Source of the DNA: Flammeovirgaceae bacterium
GTDB lineage: Bacteria; Bacteroidota; Bacteroidia; Cytophagales; Cyclobacteriaceae
DNA: 64,000 nucleotides
Direction: 5' to 3'
NCBI GenBank assembly: GCA_020635915.1
Contig: JACJYU010000001.1
Location: 558,001 to 622,000, forward strand
Each line of letters starts with the position of its first letter. Position 1 is the first letter of the stretch. A program made the translations under genes and the position numbers. Under the pieces are notes generated by a model, which was given only the letters and a program-made list of their open reading frames with translations, did not search any database and was not told where the DNA came from. Shown piece after piece: positions 17,534-27,074 of the stretch.

Positions 17534-20500
17534 AATGGTTCGTTTTCAATTTTTACTTCATAAAAGTATGTTCCCGCTTCCAACCCTTCCCCCGCCCAGG
17601 AGTCGTCATAATTATCGTTTTTGTAGGCCAGCTTGCCCCACCTGTTGTACACCGACAAAGAAACGTTCAACCCGGCCTCCGATGTGGTTGGGCTGTTGGC
17701 AGACTCCCCGTATATGACCTTAAAAGTATCATTCTTTCCGGAAGAATTCGCATCGGAATTGCCAGGGGTGATTACATTGGGCACGCGAATGGTGTAGAAA
17801 GGCACATCAACGGACTGCTCAAAGGCACAAAATGCCCGTTTCCCTACCAGTTTGATATGGTAGGTGCCATCCGATTCATAGTGGTGCACGACTTCCCGTG
17901 CTGTGGAAAAATTGCCGTCACCAAATTCAAAAAATTGCCCGTCCGGTTCCTCCGTCCTATTGATAAGCTTCAGCGTAGGCCTGGATTCGCAGTCGGTTAC
18001 CTTTTGCATCTCAAACCGCAGGTCGATTGCCGGCACCACGTCCACCCGCAGGGTATCTTTGGCCACACAATTATTGACATCCGTAATGGAAACATAATAT
18101 GTCATCGTATCCGTGGGCGAAAATACTGGCTGTGCGGCTTCCGACACGGCTTCCCCCTGGCCGGTGCTCCAGGAATACCGCACGCCTCCCCCTGCCATCA
18201 GCCGGGCGTCCCCGCCCTGGCAAATGGTTTGGCTTTCCCCGGCAAACCCAGTGGCCCGGCTCACCACAATCGTGGCGAAATCAAAATCTTCCCCTGTGCA
18301 AGTGCCATCGTCCACGGCACGGAGCTTCACCAGATAGGTGCCTTCTTTTTCGTATTCGTGCACTATGGCGGAGGTATCGGGGGCGGTATTTTGGGTGCCG
18401 TCCCCAAAATCCCATTCAAAAAATTGCCCTCCCGTGCTCCGGTTTTGAAACACCAGTTTGTCCGGGAGGCAAATTTTATCAAGGCCTGGCTGGTCCAGGG
18501 CAAGGGAGTTGGTGACTATGCGGGCGCGCAAGGAAGATAGGTCGAATTTGAAAGCTGCATTGTTGCAATTCAAACTGTTGTTGGTCCTGCTCCATGCTTG
18601 GGGCGTGGTGGGAAAATCGGAGGTCGGGTGCATGGCCGGGTTTCCCGAGACACACCCCGAGCACACCGCATGGTAAACGATCCCCCCTTTGTCAAAACGG
18701 CTGGTGCCCCCATCCACATGGGTTTTGGACTGGGTGCCGCCCAGGAACGTGCCATAAAGCATTTCCTTTGCATCATCGGTCAATACGATAAAATAAAAAT
18801 CGGAACCGCTGGTGGTGCTTTGAAAGGCATCCGCGGTCACCTTCAACCCATGGGTGCTGCTTCCCATCATCAGGGGTATGTTTATATTGTTGTTGATTGC
18901 GCCTCCCCAGCCCGTCATGTAGATGTTGTTGCATTCATTGACCAGAAAGGCCGTGGGGGAAATATCCGGGGCGCCCCTGCCGGATCCCCACACGGTGGAA
19001 AACCCGAGGGCGGTGAGGTCTTTCGAATATTTCTGCAAAAACTGGCCACTATTCGGATTGTTGTACACCCCGGGGCTCACCGGAATATTGCCAGCCGTTT
19101 GCCCGTACACATACACCTCATCGTTCTGGTTCAGGTCGAGGAAATAGACCTGGTCATAAGCGCTCGTTCCCACAAATGTGGCGGCCACCAAGGCCGATCC
19201 GTCATTCTCAATGCGGGCGATCCAGCCATCCACGTTCCCCCCGTACGACTCCCTGAACGTGCCCGGGGTAGTGGAAAAATCCGCACTTGCCGTTCCCCCG
19301 GCCGCCCACAACTTGTCCTCGCTGTCGGGTTTTATCGTGTAGGCCGCATCTTCGCTGCTTCCTCCCAGGAAGGATGCCCAGAGTATTTGCGACAAGTCCC
19401 GGTCAAGCTTCACTATCAAGGCATCCGTGCCCCCGCCATGATAGGCAAGGCCAAATGCGTTGGCCACGGGAAAATCCTGTGAGGAGGTCACCGTGCTTAT
19501 GTAAACATTCCCATTGGGGTCCGGTACAATGTCACCGCGCAGTTGATCGCCATAGTTGATGGCCAGGGCGCCAAAGCTCGGGTTCAACCCGTCCGGGCCG
19601 GAGCCTCCCAGGAAAGTCCCGGAAAGCAGTTCGCTTCCGTCCTGGCTTATCCTGGAGACAAAAAGATCGGAACCGTTGTCATAGGTCACCACGTGGGTGA
19701 TGGCCGTGCCCCCTGTATCGTTGTAAGTCCTGTCAAACGCCCCTGGAGTAGTGGGAAAATCCATTGAACTGGTAGTGCCCAACACCAGCAGTTCCCCCGC
19801 ATCGTTCACCACCAGGCTGTGCGGGCTTTCGGAGCCACTGCCACCTAAGTAGGAGGCGTACAGCAGTTCCTGCCCTGCGGAGTCGTATTTCAAAATAGCA
19901 ATGTCATAGATCCCCCCATAACTTGATTGGAAGGCGCCTGGCGTGGCCGGAAAAGCCCCGCTGAACGCAGGGCCAACAAAATGGTTGGTAACCCCTGATG
20001 AATATACCCGGCCTTTTTCACCGGGGGTGGCGGTGCTGCCCCAATTGTCTGCCTGGGACCCGGAATACGTGGAAAAAACAAGCAGCGGGTCGATGACCAG
20101 TTCATAACAGTTGTCGTAACCTTTGGGGAAATAAAAAGAAACCACTTCCCCATCCAAGGCATATTCCACGTCCACCGGCCTTCTTTCACCCCCGACCATC
20201 TGGTAGGCCACAGGTTTTTTCTCAGTTATGAGCGCGTGTTCCGCGTCCACCAGCAGGTCGCCATCCGATAAGCCCACCGACAAAGCACCATGGTAAGCGA
20301 TTTGTACCTGGTGCGGGTCTGCACCTGGCGACACCACCAGGTCGTACTTTACCCCGGGGCCCTTGTCATAGAGCTTTAAACCAATGCCATCATAAATATT
20401 TGAATAGTAAATTTCCTCGAAAGCCCTAACGTGGGATGCCCACCGGCCGGGATCGTTGCCAAAAAAATAATTGTAATAATTTGGTCGGGGCTTTCCCATT

Positions 20501-20817
20501 GCCGGTGTTGACGGCTGACTGCCCAGAAAATCAACGCTCACCTTCCGTCCGTTGATGCTCACATTTTCGGGCGCGGTGCCAACCTCTTTGAACCCGGTGT
20601 GGGCCGTTATGTGCAAGGCATTTACTTCCCGGTAGTCCAGGAAAAAATAATCAAAGCGGCCGGCCCCTACCGCCATTTGGCCTCCGGGCACATCCATCAA
20701 AAAACCTACCTCGCATGGCCATTGGCTTTTGTTTTCAATAAACCCATTTCCTGGATTGCCCCACGCCACGATGGCCTGGGCGAATAGCAAAGGTAAAAGC
20801 GCAATCCTTTTGTCCAT
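17503..20817 (-). CDS. Large secreted SBBP/PKD protein with type B T9SS (gliding-motility) C-terminus
   Basis: From ATG 20817 the product is 1104 residues with a signal peptide (hydrophobic core ending A-W-G). The first 250 residues begin G-F-I-E-N-K-S-Q-W-P and match the DUF7948-type N-terminus of Bacteroidota SBBP proteins. Residues about 250-730 hold repeated T-Y-L-G-G-S-G/D-F-P-T-T-P-G-like SBBP repeats. Two PKD-like domains follow (W-D-F-G-D-G-T and F-E-F-G-D-G-N). The last 85 residues, T-P-G-N-S-D...Y-N-R-W-G-K...G-T-Y-F-Y-E-V, are a gliding-motility-associated type B sorting domain. It is expected to be a secreted surface or matrix protein. An in-frame start 15 bp upstream is possible. 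Confidence 0.9.
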   Translation of the reverse strand: MDKRIALLPLLFAQAIVAWGNPGNGFIENKSQWPCEVGFLMDVPGGQMAVGAGRFDYFFLDYREVNALHITAHTGFKEVGTAPENVSINGRKVSVDFLGSQPSTPAMGKPRPNYYNYFFGNDPGRWASHVRAFEEIYYSNIYDGIGLKLYDKGPGVKYDLVVSPGADPHQVQIAYHGALSVGLSDGDLLVDAEHALITEKKPVAYQMVGGERRPVDVEYALDGEVVSFYFPKGYDNCYELVIDPLLVFSTYSGSQADNWGSTATPGEKGRVYSSGVTNHFVGPAFSGAFPATPGAFQSSYGGIYDIAILKYDSAGQELLYASYLGGSGSESPHSLVVNDAGELLVLGTTSSMDFPTTPGAFDRTYNDTGGTAITHVVTYDNGSDLFVSRISQDGSELLSGTFLGGSGPDGLNPSFGALAINYGDQLRGDIVPDPNGNVYISTVTSSQDFPVANAFGLAYHGGGTDALIVKLDRDLSQILWASFLGGSSEDAAYTIKPDSEDKLWAAGGTASADFSTTPGTFRESYGGNVDGWIARIENDGSALVAATFVGTSAYDQVYFLDLNQNDEVYVYGQTAGNIPVSPGVYNNPNSGQFLQKYSKDLTALGFSTVWGSGRGAPDISPTAFLVNECNNIYMTGWGGAINNNINIPLMMGSSTHGLKVTADAFQSTTSGSDFYFIVLTDDAKEMLYGTFLGGTQSKTHVDGGTSRFDKGGIVYHAVCSGCVSGNPAMHPTSDFPTTPQAWSRTNNSLNCNNAAFKFDLSSLRARIVTNSLALDQPGLDKICLPDKLVFQNRSTGGQFFEWDFGDGTQNTAPDTSAIVHEYEKEGTYLVKLRAVDDGTCTGEDFDFATIVVSRATGFAGESQTICQGGDARLMAGGGVRYSWSTGQGEAVSEAAQPVFSPTDTMTYYVSITDVNNCVAKDTLRVDVVPAIDLRFEMQKVTDCESRPTLKLINRTEEPDGQFFEFGDGNFSTAREVVHHYESDGTYHIKLVGKRAFCAFEQSVDVPFYTIRVPNVITPGNSDANSSGKNDTFKVIYGESANSPTTSEAGLNVSLSVYNRWGKLAYKNDNYDDSWAGEGLEAGTYFYEVKIENEPLCKGWVQIIR

Positions 20818-20897
20818 TTTCAAATTTAACATTCACGCCCCACTCCATCTATATACCATGGCCCCAACTTTGGTGGTTGTCAAACCTGCATTTTTTC

Positions 20898-23468
20898 CTA
20901 ATTCTCCTTCCTGAGCACCTGAAGGGGTGGCGAGTTGATCACTTCCCTGGAATTGAACCATCCAATAAAAACGGTGAGCCCCATGACCGCTACCCCCAGA
21001 TAAGCCAAATCCAACCCGTTAAAAGAAAAATTCACTTCAAAAAAGTAATGGGTCAAAAACCAACCCGAAACCATGGAGAGCAGGATGCCCGTTAATGCGG
21101 AAAAAAGCCCCAGGTAGGAATATTCTATAAGCGTGATCCGTGTGATTTGCCGGGTCCGTGCACCCATTGTCCTCAACATTACGTTTTCCCGTATCCGTAA
21201 AAATTTGCTGTTCACCACCGCGCCTGCCAACACCACCAGCCCGGTGACAATGCTGAACAAGGCCAGGAACCTTACCACTGAACCGATCTTTCCAAACAGT
21301 TCGTTTACCGTGCTCAGGACCAAGCGCAGGTCGATCAGTGACACATTGGGAAAACCCATCACCAGCTCCTGTGTAAAACGGTTTGCCGATTGTTGGTCGT
21401 CTATGCGGGTGGCGGCCACCCATATCTGAGGGGCAGCCTCCAGCACACCGTTTGGAAAAACAAAAATAAAATTGGGCGGGTCTTTAGGCCAATCCACTTT
21501 CCTTATCCCGCTTATTTTTGCCGGGACCGGCACGCCCTGGACATCAAACACCAGCGGGTCACCGATATTCACATCCAGCGTTTCCTGCATGCCCTCGGAT
21601 ATGGACACCCATACGGAATCCTGGCGCCCCTTTTTCAGGTGCTGGATTTCGCCTTCCAACATCTCCTCGGAAACATGCAAGCTGTCGCGGTAAGTAACCC
21701 GGTATTCACGGGTGAGCGCCCAGTTTGGGATATTGTCGGTGGTGTCCTTCAGGTATAGGTTCACCGCTTTCCCTTTCAGCTCGCTGATCCTGCAAGTGAT
21801 GATGGGCACTACCTGGTTGACAGGAAGGCGATGGGCTTTGAGCAAACCCACCACTCCGTCCTTTTGTGGGGGCTGGATGTCAAACATAATGGTGTTGGAC
21901 TGGTTCTGGTTACCGGTAAACTCCACCTGGTCCAGCAGGCTATATTGAATGATGTTGAGCGTGGCAATGATAAAAGCGCCCAGTCCAATGCTTACCATCA
22001 ATGTCCTGGTCTGGTTATTGGGCCTGAACAAGTTGGACAGGGCATGGCGGAAAATAAACGAGGCCCTTCTGGGGAAATACTTCCTTACCAGGACCAGCAG
22101 TGCCAAGGCCACCCACGAAAGCAGGCCCAGCGCCACGGCCAGCCCCACGGAAAAGGCAATGCCATACCATAGGCTTTTTGTCTGGTACCAGGCGGCCAGG
22201 ACGGGGAAGAGGGCCACCAGTGCGATGACGGCATATTTCGTCTTCGAAAAAAACCGCTGCGGCACGAAGTTGGCGTGCAATACCGAAAGGGGGGGCACAA
22301 AACGGACCGCCACCAATGGCAGGACCGTAAACAGGATGGATACGATCGTCCCCAGCAACAGCCCTTCAAAGAAGGCCCTCCACGAAAGGCCAAACTGAAG
22401 TTCGAGGGGCAATGCCCCCTGAAGGGCAAGGGGCACAAGCTGTTGTATGCCCATTCCAATACCGGCACCTATCAGGCTCCCCAGCAGCCCCAAAACAAAA
22501 ACCTGGATGAAAAATATATTGAATGCCTGCCACCCGGACGACCCGATACACCGCAGCACGGCCACCTGCCCCCTTTTTTCGCGGGCATAAATATGGACGG
22601 AACTGGCCACGCCAATGCAACCCAGAACCAAAGCCATAAATGCCAGCAGGGTAAAAAAACGGTACACCGACTGGAACCCATTTCCCAATTCTTCTTTCCG
22701 CTCCTGCACCGTATCATACCAGTGCCCGTACTTTCTCAGGGTGGGCCGCCATTCCTTCCCGATGCGCTCGGCATCCTCGTCCGTTTTTGTTTTGTAAAAC
22801 CTTTTATAAGAAACCCGGCTTCCATACTGGATCAGACCGGTGGAGTCCAGTTCCTGCCTGGAGATATACACGGAAGGGGTGAAGGTGGAAAGCACACCGC
22901 CCCCGCCCGGAATTTTTTGCACAACACCGGCCACCCTAAAATAGCCATTGCCAATTTTTACCGTATCGTCCGAGCTTACTTCGTATTGGCTGGCCAGGGA
23001 TTCGTCCAGTACCACAAACCTGCCTTCCTTGATTTTGGAATAGGCATTGGGGGGCAGTGTTTCCACCTCACCGTAAAAGGGATAAGGCCCCTCAATGCCC
23101 ATCACCCTCACCAACCGCGACCGCATGTTGTTCATGAACAATACCATCGAGGCCATCTCCGCATCCGAGGCATATTCCAATTTGGAAGAGTCCAGCACCG
23201 CCAGCACTTCGGGCTCGAAGGGGCGGTTGGCACCGACCACAATATCCGCGCCCAACAGTTCTTTTGCGTTGCGGTCCAGGTCGCCCTGCAGGGAGTAATT
23301 TAGGGAAGCGATGGCCACCACCCCCGCTATTCCGGTAACCAAAGAGGCCACAAACAAAAAAAGGCGACCCATATTATGGCGTGCATCCCGCCAGGCCATC
23401 TTCCAAACCCACCCATCGGAGTAAATGGGCCGTGCTTTCCTTTTAATCTTGATGATATAATCGATCAT
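20898..23468 (-). CDS. ybbP: ABC transporter permease, YbbP-like (FtsX/MacB fold)
   Basis: An 856-residue permease with ten or so transmembrane segments arranged as an N-terminal helix, a large periplasmic domain, FtsX core 1, a second periplasmic part and FtsX core 2. The early A-W-R-D-A-R-H-N and the G-A-D-I-V-V-G-A-N region resemble E. coli YbbP. The ATPase gene directly upstream ends in an ATGA overlap with this start, so the pair is translated together. The arylesterase gene lies divergently beyond it, as tesA does beside ybbA-ybbP in E. coli. The cargo is not established; lipid or lipoprotein handling is a reasonable guess. Confidence 0.88.
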   Translation of the reverse strand: MIDYIIKIKRKARPIYSDGWVWKMAWRDARHNMGRLFLFVASLVTGIAGVVAIASLNYSLQGDLDRNAKELLGADIVVGANRPFEPEVLAVLDSSKLEYASDAEMASMVLFMNNMRSRLVRVMGIEGPYPFYGEVETLPPNAYSKIKEGRFVVLDESLASQYEVSSDDTVKIGNGYFRVAGVVQKIPGGGGVLSTFTPSVYISRQELDSTGLIQYGSRVSYKRFYKTKTDEDAERIGKEWRPTLRKYGHWYDTVQERKEELGNGFQSVYRFFTLLAFMALVLGCIGVASSVHIYAREKRGQVAVLRCIGSSGWQAFNIFFIQVFVLGLLGSLIGAGIGMGIQQLVPLALQGALPLELQFGLSWRAFFEGLLLGTIVSILFTVLPLVAVRFVPPLSVLHANFVPQRFFSKTKYAVIALVALFPVLAAWYQTKSLWYGIAFSVGLAVALGLLSWVALALLVLVRKYFPRRASFIFRHALSNLFRPNNQTRTLMVSIGLGAFIIATLNIIQYSLLDQVEFTGNQNQSNTIMFDIQPPQKDGVVGLLKAHRLPVNQVVPIITCRISELKGKAVNLYLKDTTDNIPNWALTREYRVTYRDSLHVSEEMLEGEIQHLKKGRQDSVWVSISEGMQETLDVNIGDPLVFDVQGVPVPAKISGIRKVDWPKDPPNFIFVFPNGVLEAAPQIWVAATRIDDQQSANRFTQELVMGFPNVSLIDLRLVLSTVNELFGKIGSVVRFLALFSIVTGLVVLAGAVVNSKFLRIRENVMLRTMGARTRQITRITLIEYSYLGLFSALTGILLSMVSGWFLTHYFFEVNFSFNGLDLAYLGVAVMGLTVFIGWFNSREVINSPPLQVLRKEN

Positions 23469-24160
23469 ACAACCACCTTCAGGGATTTCTCCTCCACAAT
23501 ACGCCCACCTTTCATCTGAAGGATGCGTTCGGTTTTTTTGGCCAGTTCCAAATTGTGGGTAACCAGCACAAGTGTGGTTTTTTCCTCCCTGTTTAGGGTA
23601 AAGAGCAGATCGGTTACATGGCTTGCCGTCTCCCCATCCAGGTTGCCGGTGGGCTCGTCAGCAAAGAGTATCCTGGGGGAATTAATAAACGCCCTTGCCA
23701 TGGCCACCCGCTGTTGTTCGCCCCCCGAAAGCTGGGTGGGGTAGTGGCCCATCCTGTCTTTCAGCCCTACCCGCTCCAGTAGCTCCGAGGCCCTGGGCGC
23801 CACATTTTTTTCGCCCCTCAGCTCCAATGGTATCATTACGTTTTCCAGTGCGGTGAGGGTGGACAGCAACTGAAAGTTTTGAAAGACAAAGCCAACGTGT
23901 TGGTTCCGCACATAGGCCCTGTCGTCCTCGTCCATCTTGTTGAGCTTAAAGCCCATCAGGGTGATGGTGCCCCGGGTGGGCACGTCTAGGCCGGCACACA
24001 AGCCAAGCAAAGTTGTTTTGCCACTGCCCGAAGGGCCAATTATCGTCAAGGTGGTTCCTTGTTCCGCACTAAACGACACATCGTCAAGTACGGTCAGGTC
24101 TTTGCTTCCCGATTTATAGATTTTGGTGAGGTTCTCCGCTTGAAGGACAGTTTCTGGCAT
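23465..24160 (-). CDS. ybbA: ABC transporter ATP-binding protein, YbbA-like (LolD/MacB class)
   Basis: A 231-residue ATPase. Walker A G-P-S-G-S-G-K-T-T is at 42-50, the Q-loop at F-Q-N-F-Q near 93-97, signature L-S-G-G-E-Q-Q-R at 144-151 and Walker B I-L-F-A-D-E-P at 164-170; the H-loop His is in V-T-H-N. The sequence belongs to the LolD/MacB/YbbA class that powers mechanotransmission permeases rather than classical importers. It overlaps the permease gene by 4 bp (ATGA). The 97-bp gap to the divergent esterase probably holds both promoters. Confidence 0.92.
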   Translation of the reverse strand: MPETVLQAENLTKIYKSGSKDLTVLDDVSFSAEQGTTLTIIGPSGSGKTTLLGLCAGLDVPTRGTITLMGFKLNKMDEDDRAYVRNQHVGFVFQNFQLLSTLTALENVMIPLELRGEKNVAPRASELLERVGLKDRMGHYPTQLSGGEQQRVAMARAFINSPRILFADEPTGNLDGETASHVTDLLFTLNREEKTTLVLVTHNLELAKKTERILQMKGGRIVEEKSLKVVV

Positions 24161-24257
24161 TGTTTTTATGTTCTTATATCCATAAATCGTTTAGGAATCG
24201 ATATTGTTACATCCTAAAGCAAAGTATTTCGTTTTTTGAAGATAGCAACTTACCGAT

Positions 24258-24872
24258 ATGATGGTCGTTAACAAAACCTTAATTATTGCACTGGCTTTAT
24301 TATTTCAAAGCGGGCTTGCGCCAAAAACCATCCTATTTTTCGGGGACAGCATTACGGCCGGCTATGGGCTGTCCCCTGAGGATGCCTTTCCCGCCCATGT
24401 GGAGGCCATGCTTGTCAAAAAGGGCATGGACGTAAAAGTAGTGAATGCGGGCCTGAGCGGGGAAACCTCTGCCGGTGGCCTCAGCCGTATTGACTGGGTA
24501 CTCCGGCAGCCGATTGATGTTTTCATCCTTGAGCTGGGCGCCAATGACGGGCTAAGGGGCCTTCCCCTGGGCCAAACGCGGGCCAACCTGCAAGCCATTA
24601 TCGACAAGGTGAAGGCAAAAAACCCAAAAGTGAAACTAGTGTTGGCAGGCATGATGGTGCCCCCCAACCTGGGCGAGGAATATACTACCGAATTTAAGGA
24701 AATATACCCTCGCCTGGCCAGGAAAAACAATGCTTCCCTCATTCCCTTTTTATTGGAAGGCGTGGCTGGCGATGGCCAGCTCAACCTGGCGGATGGCATA
24801 CATCCCAATGTGGCCGGACATAAGATTGTGGCCCGCACGGTTTTGAAAACCATCGAACCCCTGCTGAAATGA
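24258..24872 (+). CDS. tesA: Periplasmic arylesterase / thioesterase I-like SGNH hydrolase
   Basis: A 204-residue SGNH hydrolase with a short N-terminal signal sequence. Block I F-F-G-D-S-I-T-A-G-Y-G carries the Ser31 nucleophile. Block III G-A-N-D has Asn96 for the oxyanion hole. Block V D-G-I-H-P gives Asp179 and His182. This is the TesA/arylesterase group, which cleaves acyl esters and thioesters in the periplasm. It is divergent from the ybbA-ybbP pair, the same arrangement as in Enterobacteria, supporting a shared role with that transporter. Start ATGATG: either ATG (24258 or 24261) would do. Confidence 0.9.
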   Translation: MMVVNKTLIIALALLFQSGLAPKTILFFGDSITAGYGLSPEDAFPAHVEAMLVKKGMDVKVVNAGLSGETSAGGLSRIDWVLRQPIDVFILELGANDGLRGLPLGQTRANLQAIIDKVKAKNPKVKLVLAGMMVPPNLGEEYTTEFKEIYPRLARKNNASLIPFLLEGVAGDGQLNLADGIHPNVAGHKIVARTVLKTIEPLLK

Positions 24873-24963
24873 TGGCCCCCGGGGCAATAGGGGCTTAAAC
24901 CCCTCTGAAAAAATGACTATTTGGGTTTTGAAGGTTAACTTTACATAATTATCAAAGCCGCCA

Positions 24964-25554
24964 ATGCAATCCTTCAAAACCGTGGACGAGTTTATATCCC
25001 AGGCCAAACAGTGGAAGGAAGAACTCATGCAGTTGCGGGAAATCCTCAGGGAAACGAAATTGACCGAAGGGATAAAATGGGGCGCGCCCATCTACACCTA
25101 CAAAGGGAAAAACGTGGTGGGCATGGCGGGGTTCAAGTCCTATGTGGGGTTGTGGTTCCACCAGGGCGTGCTGTTGAAAGACCCTAAGAAGAAATTGATC
25201 AATGCGCAGGAAGGCGTTACCAAGGCCTTGCGGCAATGGCGGATGGCATCCGGCAAGGAAATTGATGCCAGGGCCATCAAGGCCTACGTGAAAGAGGCCA
25301 TTGGGCACGTTGAGGACGGCAAGGAAATAAAACCACTGCCCAGGAAAAAAACGGCCATCCCAAAAGAACTGGCCGCAGCCCTGAAAAAAAACCCTGCGGC
25401 AGGCAAGGCATTCAAACTGCTCGCCCCGTTCAAGCAACGCGAATATTCGGAATACATCGCGGAAGCGGCCAGGCCCGAAACGAAAGAAAAAAGGATTGGG
25501 AAAATCCTGCCCCTGGTGCAAAAAGGCATGGGGCTAAACGACAAATACCGGTAA
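24964..25554 (+). CDS. DUF1801 / YdeI-family cytosolic protein
   Basis: A 196-residue protein without signal or membrane segments. Residues 10-110 match the DUF1801 pattern (E-G-I-K-W-G-A-P-I-Y near 38-47, then G-F-K-S-Y-V-G-L-W-F). The C-terminal half (K-P-L-P...I-P-K-E-L-A-A-A-L-K, then A-P-F-K-Q-R-E-Y) matches the YdeI/OmdA helical tail that occurs with it in Bacteroidota. The molecular role of the family is not settled. It stands alone, with gaps of about 90 bp before and 160 bp after. Confidence 0.8.
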   Translation: MQSFKTVDEFISQAKQWKEELMQLREILRETKLTEGIKWGAPIYTYKGKNVVGMAGFKSYVGLWFHQGVLLKDPKKKLINAQEGVTKALRQWRMASGKEIDARAIKAYVKEAIGHVEDGKEIKPLPRKKTAIPKELAAALKKNPAAGKAFKLLAPFKQREYSEYIAEAARPETKEKRIGKILPLVQKGMGLNDKYR

Positions 25555-25717
25555 CCAAAAAAAACTTGCCCTGTAAAATGTATGGGGCCATATTGAAAAA
25601 ACCACCACCAAACTTGTTACAAGATGAAATCGCTATATTAAGATTAAGGACTTGCGCCCAACGGCACGAAACCGACTGGCGATTCCATATAACCACATAA
25701 AAAATAATGATTGACAT

Positions 25718-26392
25718 ATGAAATGGGCTTATAGTTTACAACAGAAAACCAAAATTGCATTTTGGTCTGCGCTTATCCTGACAGCGGTTTTTGTGAAAAA
25801 CTGGATGGACAAAAACCATGTGACCACCCTTGATTCCTCTTTTGCATCCGTGTATGACGACCGGCTGGTGGTGGAGGGCTACCTTTTTCAATTGTCCGGC
25901 CACCTTTACCAGAAGAAAATCATTCTTTCCGGATGCCACAATGCCGAGTCGGCCGGTGCCGCCCAACCGCAGGTTAACTCCATCAATTCCACCATCGATC
26001 AAATTTTATCGGACTATGAAAAAACCAAACTGACACCCGATGAAGCCACCTATTTTGGTAGTTTGAAGAAAAACCTTGCCGCGCTCAACACCCTGGAGGG
26101 CAATGTGCTCCATGCCCTAAACACACAGGACGTGAATCTTTCAGCGGCCACAATGGCACAAATGCAAAAGGGATTTGATGCCGCGCTCCTGGACCTGGGC
26201 CGGTTATCAGAAATCCAAATACTGGAGGGAAAGCTATTGAAGGACCAGTCGAACCAAATTGCGGCAGGGGCCACACTGCTCTCCACATTTGAGCTGGTGG
26301 TGCTCATTGCCATAGGCATACTGATCCAAATACTGGTTTTTGCTTCCAAGTCAACCTTGCCCAGGTTGGCCCAGCAACCCGGCCTAAACTGA
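25718..26392 (+). CDS. Membrane protein with MCP-type four-helix-bundle sensor region and no output domain
   Basis: A 224-residue protein with a transmembrane helix near residues 12-28, a helical periplasmic region of about 150 residues, and a second transmembrane helix near 190-208. It ends only about 16 residues later. The layout and the spread of Leu/Ala heptads match the 4HB_MCP ligand-binding domain of chemoreceptors and histidine kinases, but no HAMP, kinase or signalling domain follows. It may act as a stand-alone sensor or modulator with an unlinked partner. The upstream 163 bp contain no gene; I see no clear promoter. Confidence 0.6.
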   Translation: MKWAYSLQQKTKIAFWSALILTAVFVKNWMDKNHVTTLDSSFASVYDDRLVVEGYLFQLSGHLYQKKIILSGCHNAESAGAAQPQVNSINSTIDQILSDYEKTKLTPDEATYFGSLKKNLAALNTLEGNVLHALNTQDVNLSAATMAQMQKGFDAALLDLGRLSEIQILEGKLLKDQSNQIAAGATLLSTFELVVLIAIGILIQILVFASKSTLPRLAQQPGLN

Positions 26393-26403
26393 TACGTGTT
26401 TTT

Positions 26404-27072
26404 TCACAGGTGAAAGTTTTCCAGTATCCGTTCCACCCAAAGGGCATACTGTTTTCCTGAAGGGTGCAGCCCATCGCTGGCCACCAACCCCGGATCGTCC
26501 AACCCCTTCCTTGAAATGTCTGTGATGTTTATGAAGGTGGCCCCGTACGATTCCGTAATGCGTTTGCACACTGCGTTGAACCCATCCAGTTCGCGGGTGA
26601 TCGTTTCCTGCCTGGCTTTTCCGAATGGGGTAAACCCATAGTCCGGAATGGACACCACAAACACATGGTGCTTGTCCCCACCGGCCAGTTGTATGGCGGA
26701 CTTGAGCAAGCCCTCGTATTCCACCGCATACTCCCCTACGGGTTTGCCCTGGTATTGGTTGTTGACGCCAATCAATAAGGAAACCAGGTCGTACTTTTCC
26801 TCCAGTTGGGCAATGCCGATGCCGTTTTTCAAATTGTCGGTACGCCATCCCGTCACGGCAATTATTTGAGGGGGCGCCACCGGTGTCCCTTTTTCGGTCA
26901 AGGCCTTGGCCAGTTGCACCGGCCACCTTTCCTTTTCCGCCACGCTCTCCCCGATGGTGTACGAATCGCCCAGTGCAAGATAGCTTAAGGGCTTATGGGA
27001 AGGCTGCTCGCGCATTGGATTTGAAAAAAGAATAAGTGCCCCTAATGCGATAATTTTAACCCCTATCCCCAT
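26404..27072 (-). CDS. SGNH/GDSL-type lipase/esterase
   Basis: A 222-residue SGNH hydrolase. An N-terminal hydrophobic segment suggests export. Block I A-L-G-D-S-Y-T-I-G-E carries Ser37, block III is G-V-N-N-Q-Y, and block V is D-G-L-H-P with Asp200 and His203. It differs from the TesA-like gene about 2 kb away in block spacing and is not a recent duplicate. It begins 2 bp after the S9 peptidase stop, so the two are one operon. The substrate is unknown, but sugar or lipid ester hydrolysis is the family norm. Confidence 0.88.
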   Translation of the reverse strand: MGIGVKIIALGALILFSNPMREQPSHKPLSYLALGDSYTIGESVAEKERWPVQLAKALTEKGTPVAPPQIIAVTGWRTDNLKNGIGIAQLEEKYDLVSLLIGVNNQYQGKPVGEYAVEYEGLLKSAIQLAGGDKHHVFVVSIPDYGFTPFGKARQETITRELDGFNAVCKRITESYGATFINITDISRKGLDDPGLVASDGLHPSGKQYALWVERILENFHL

Positions 27073-27074
27073 TT

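Noticed and set aside
24258..27072. The two SGNH hydrolase genes as a recent duplication
   Set aside because: Their sequences differ outside the catalytic blocks and their neighbours differ, so they are separate families.
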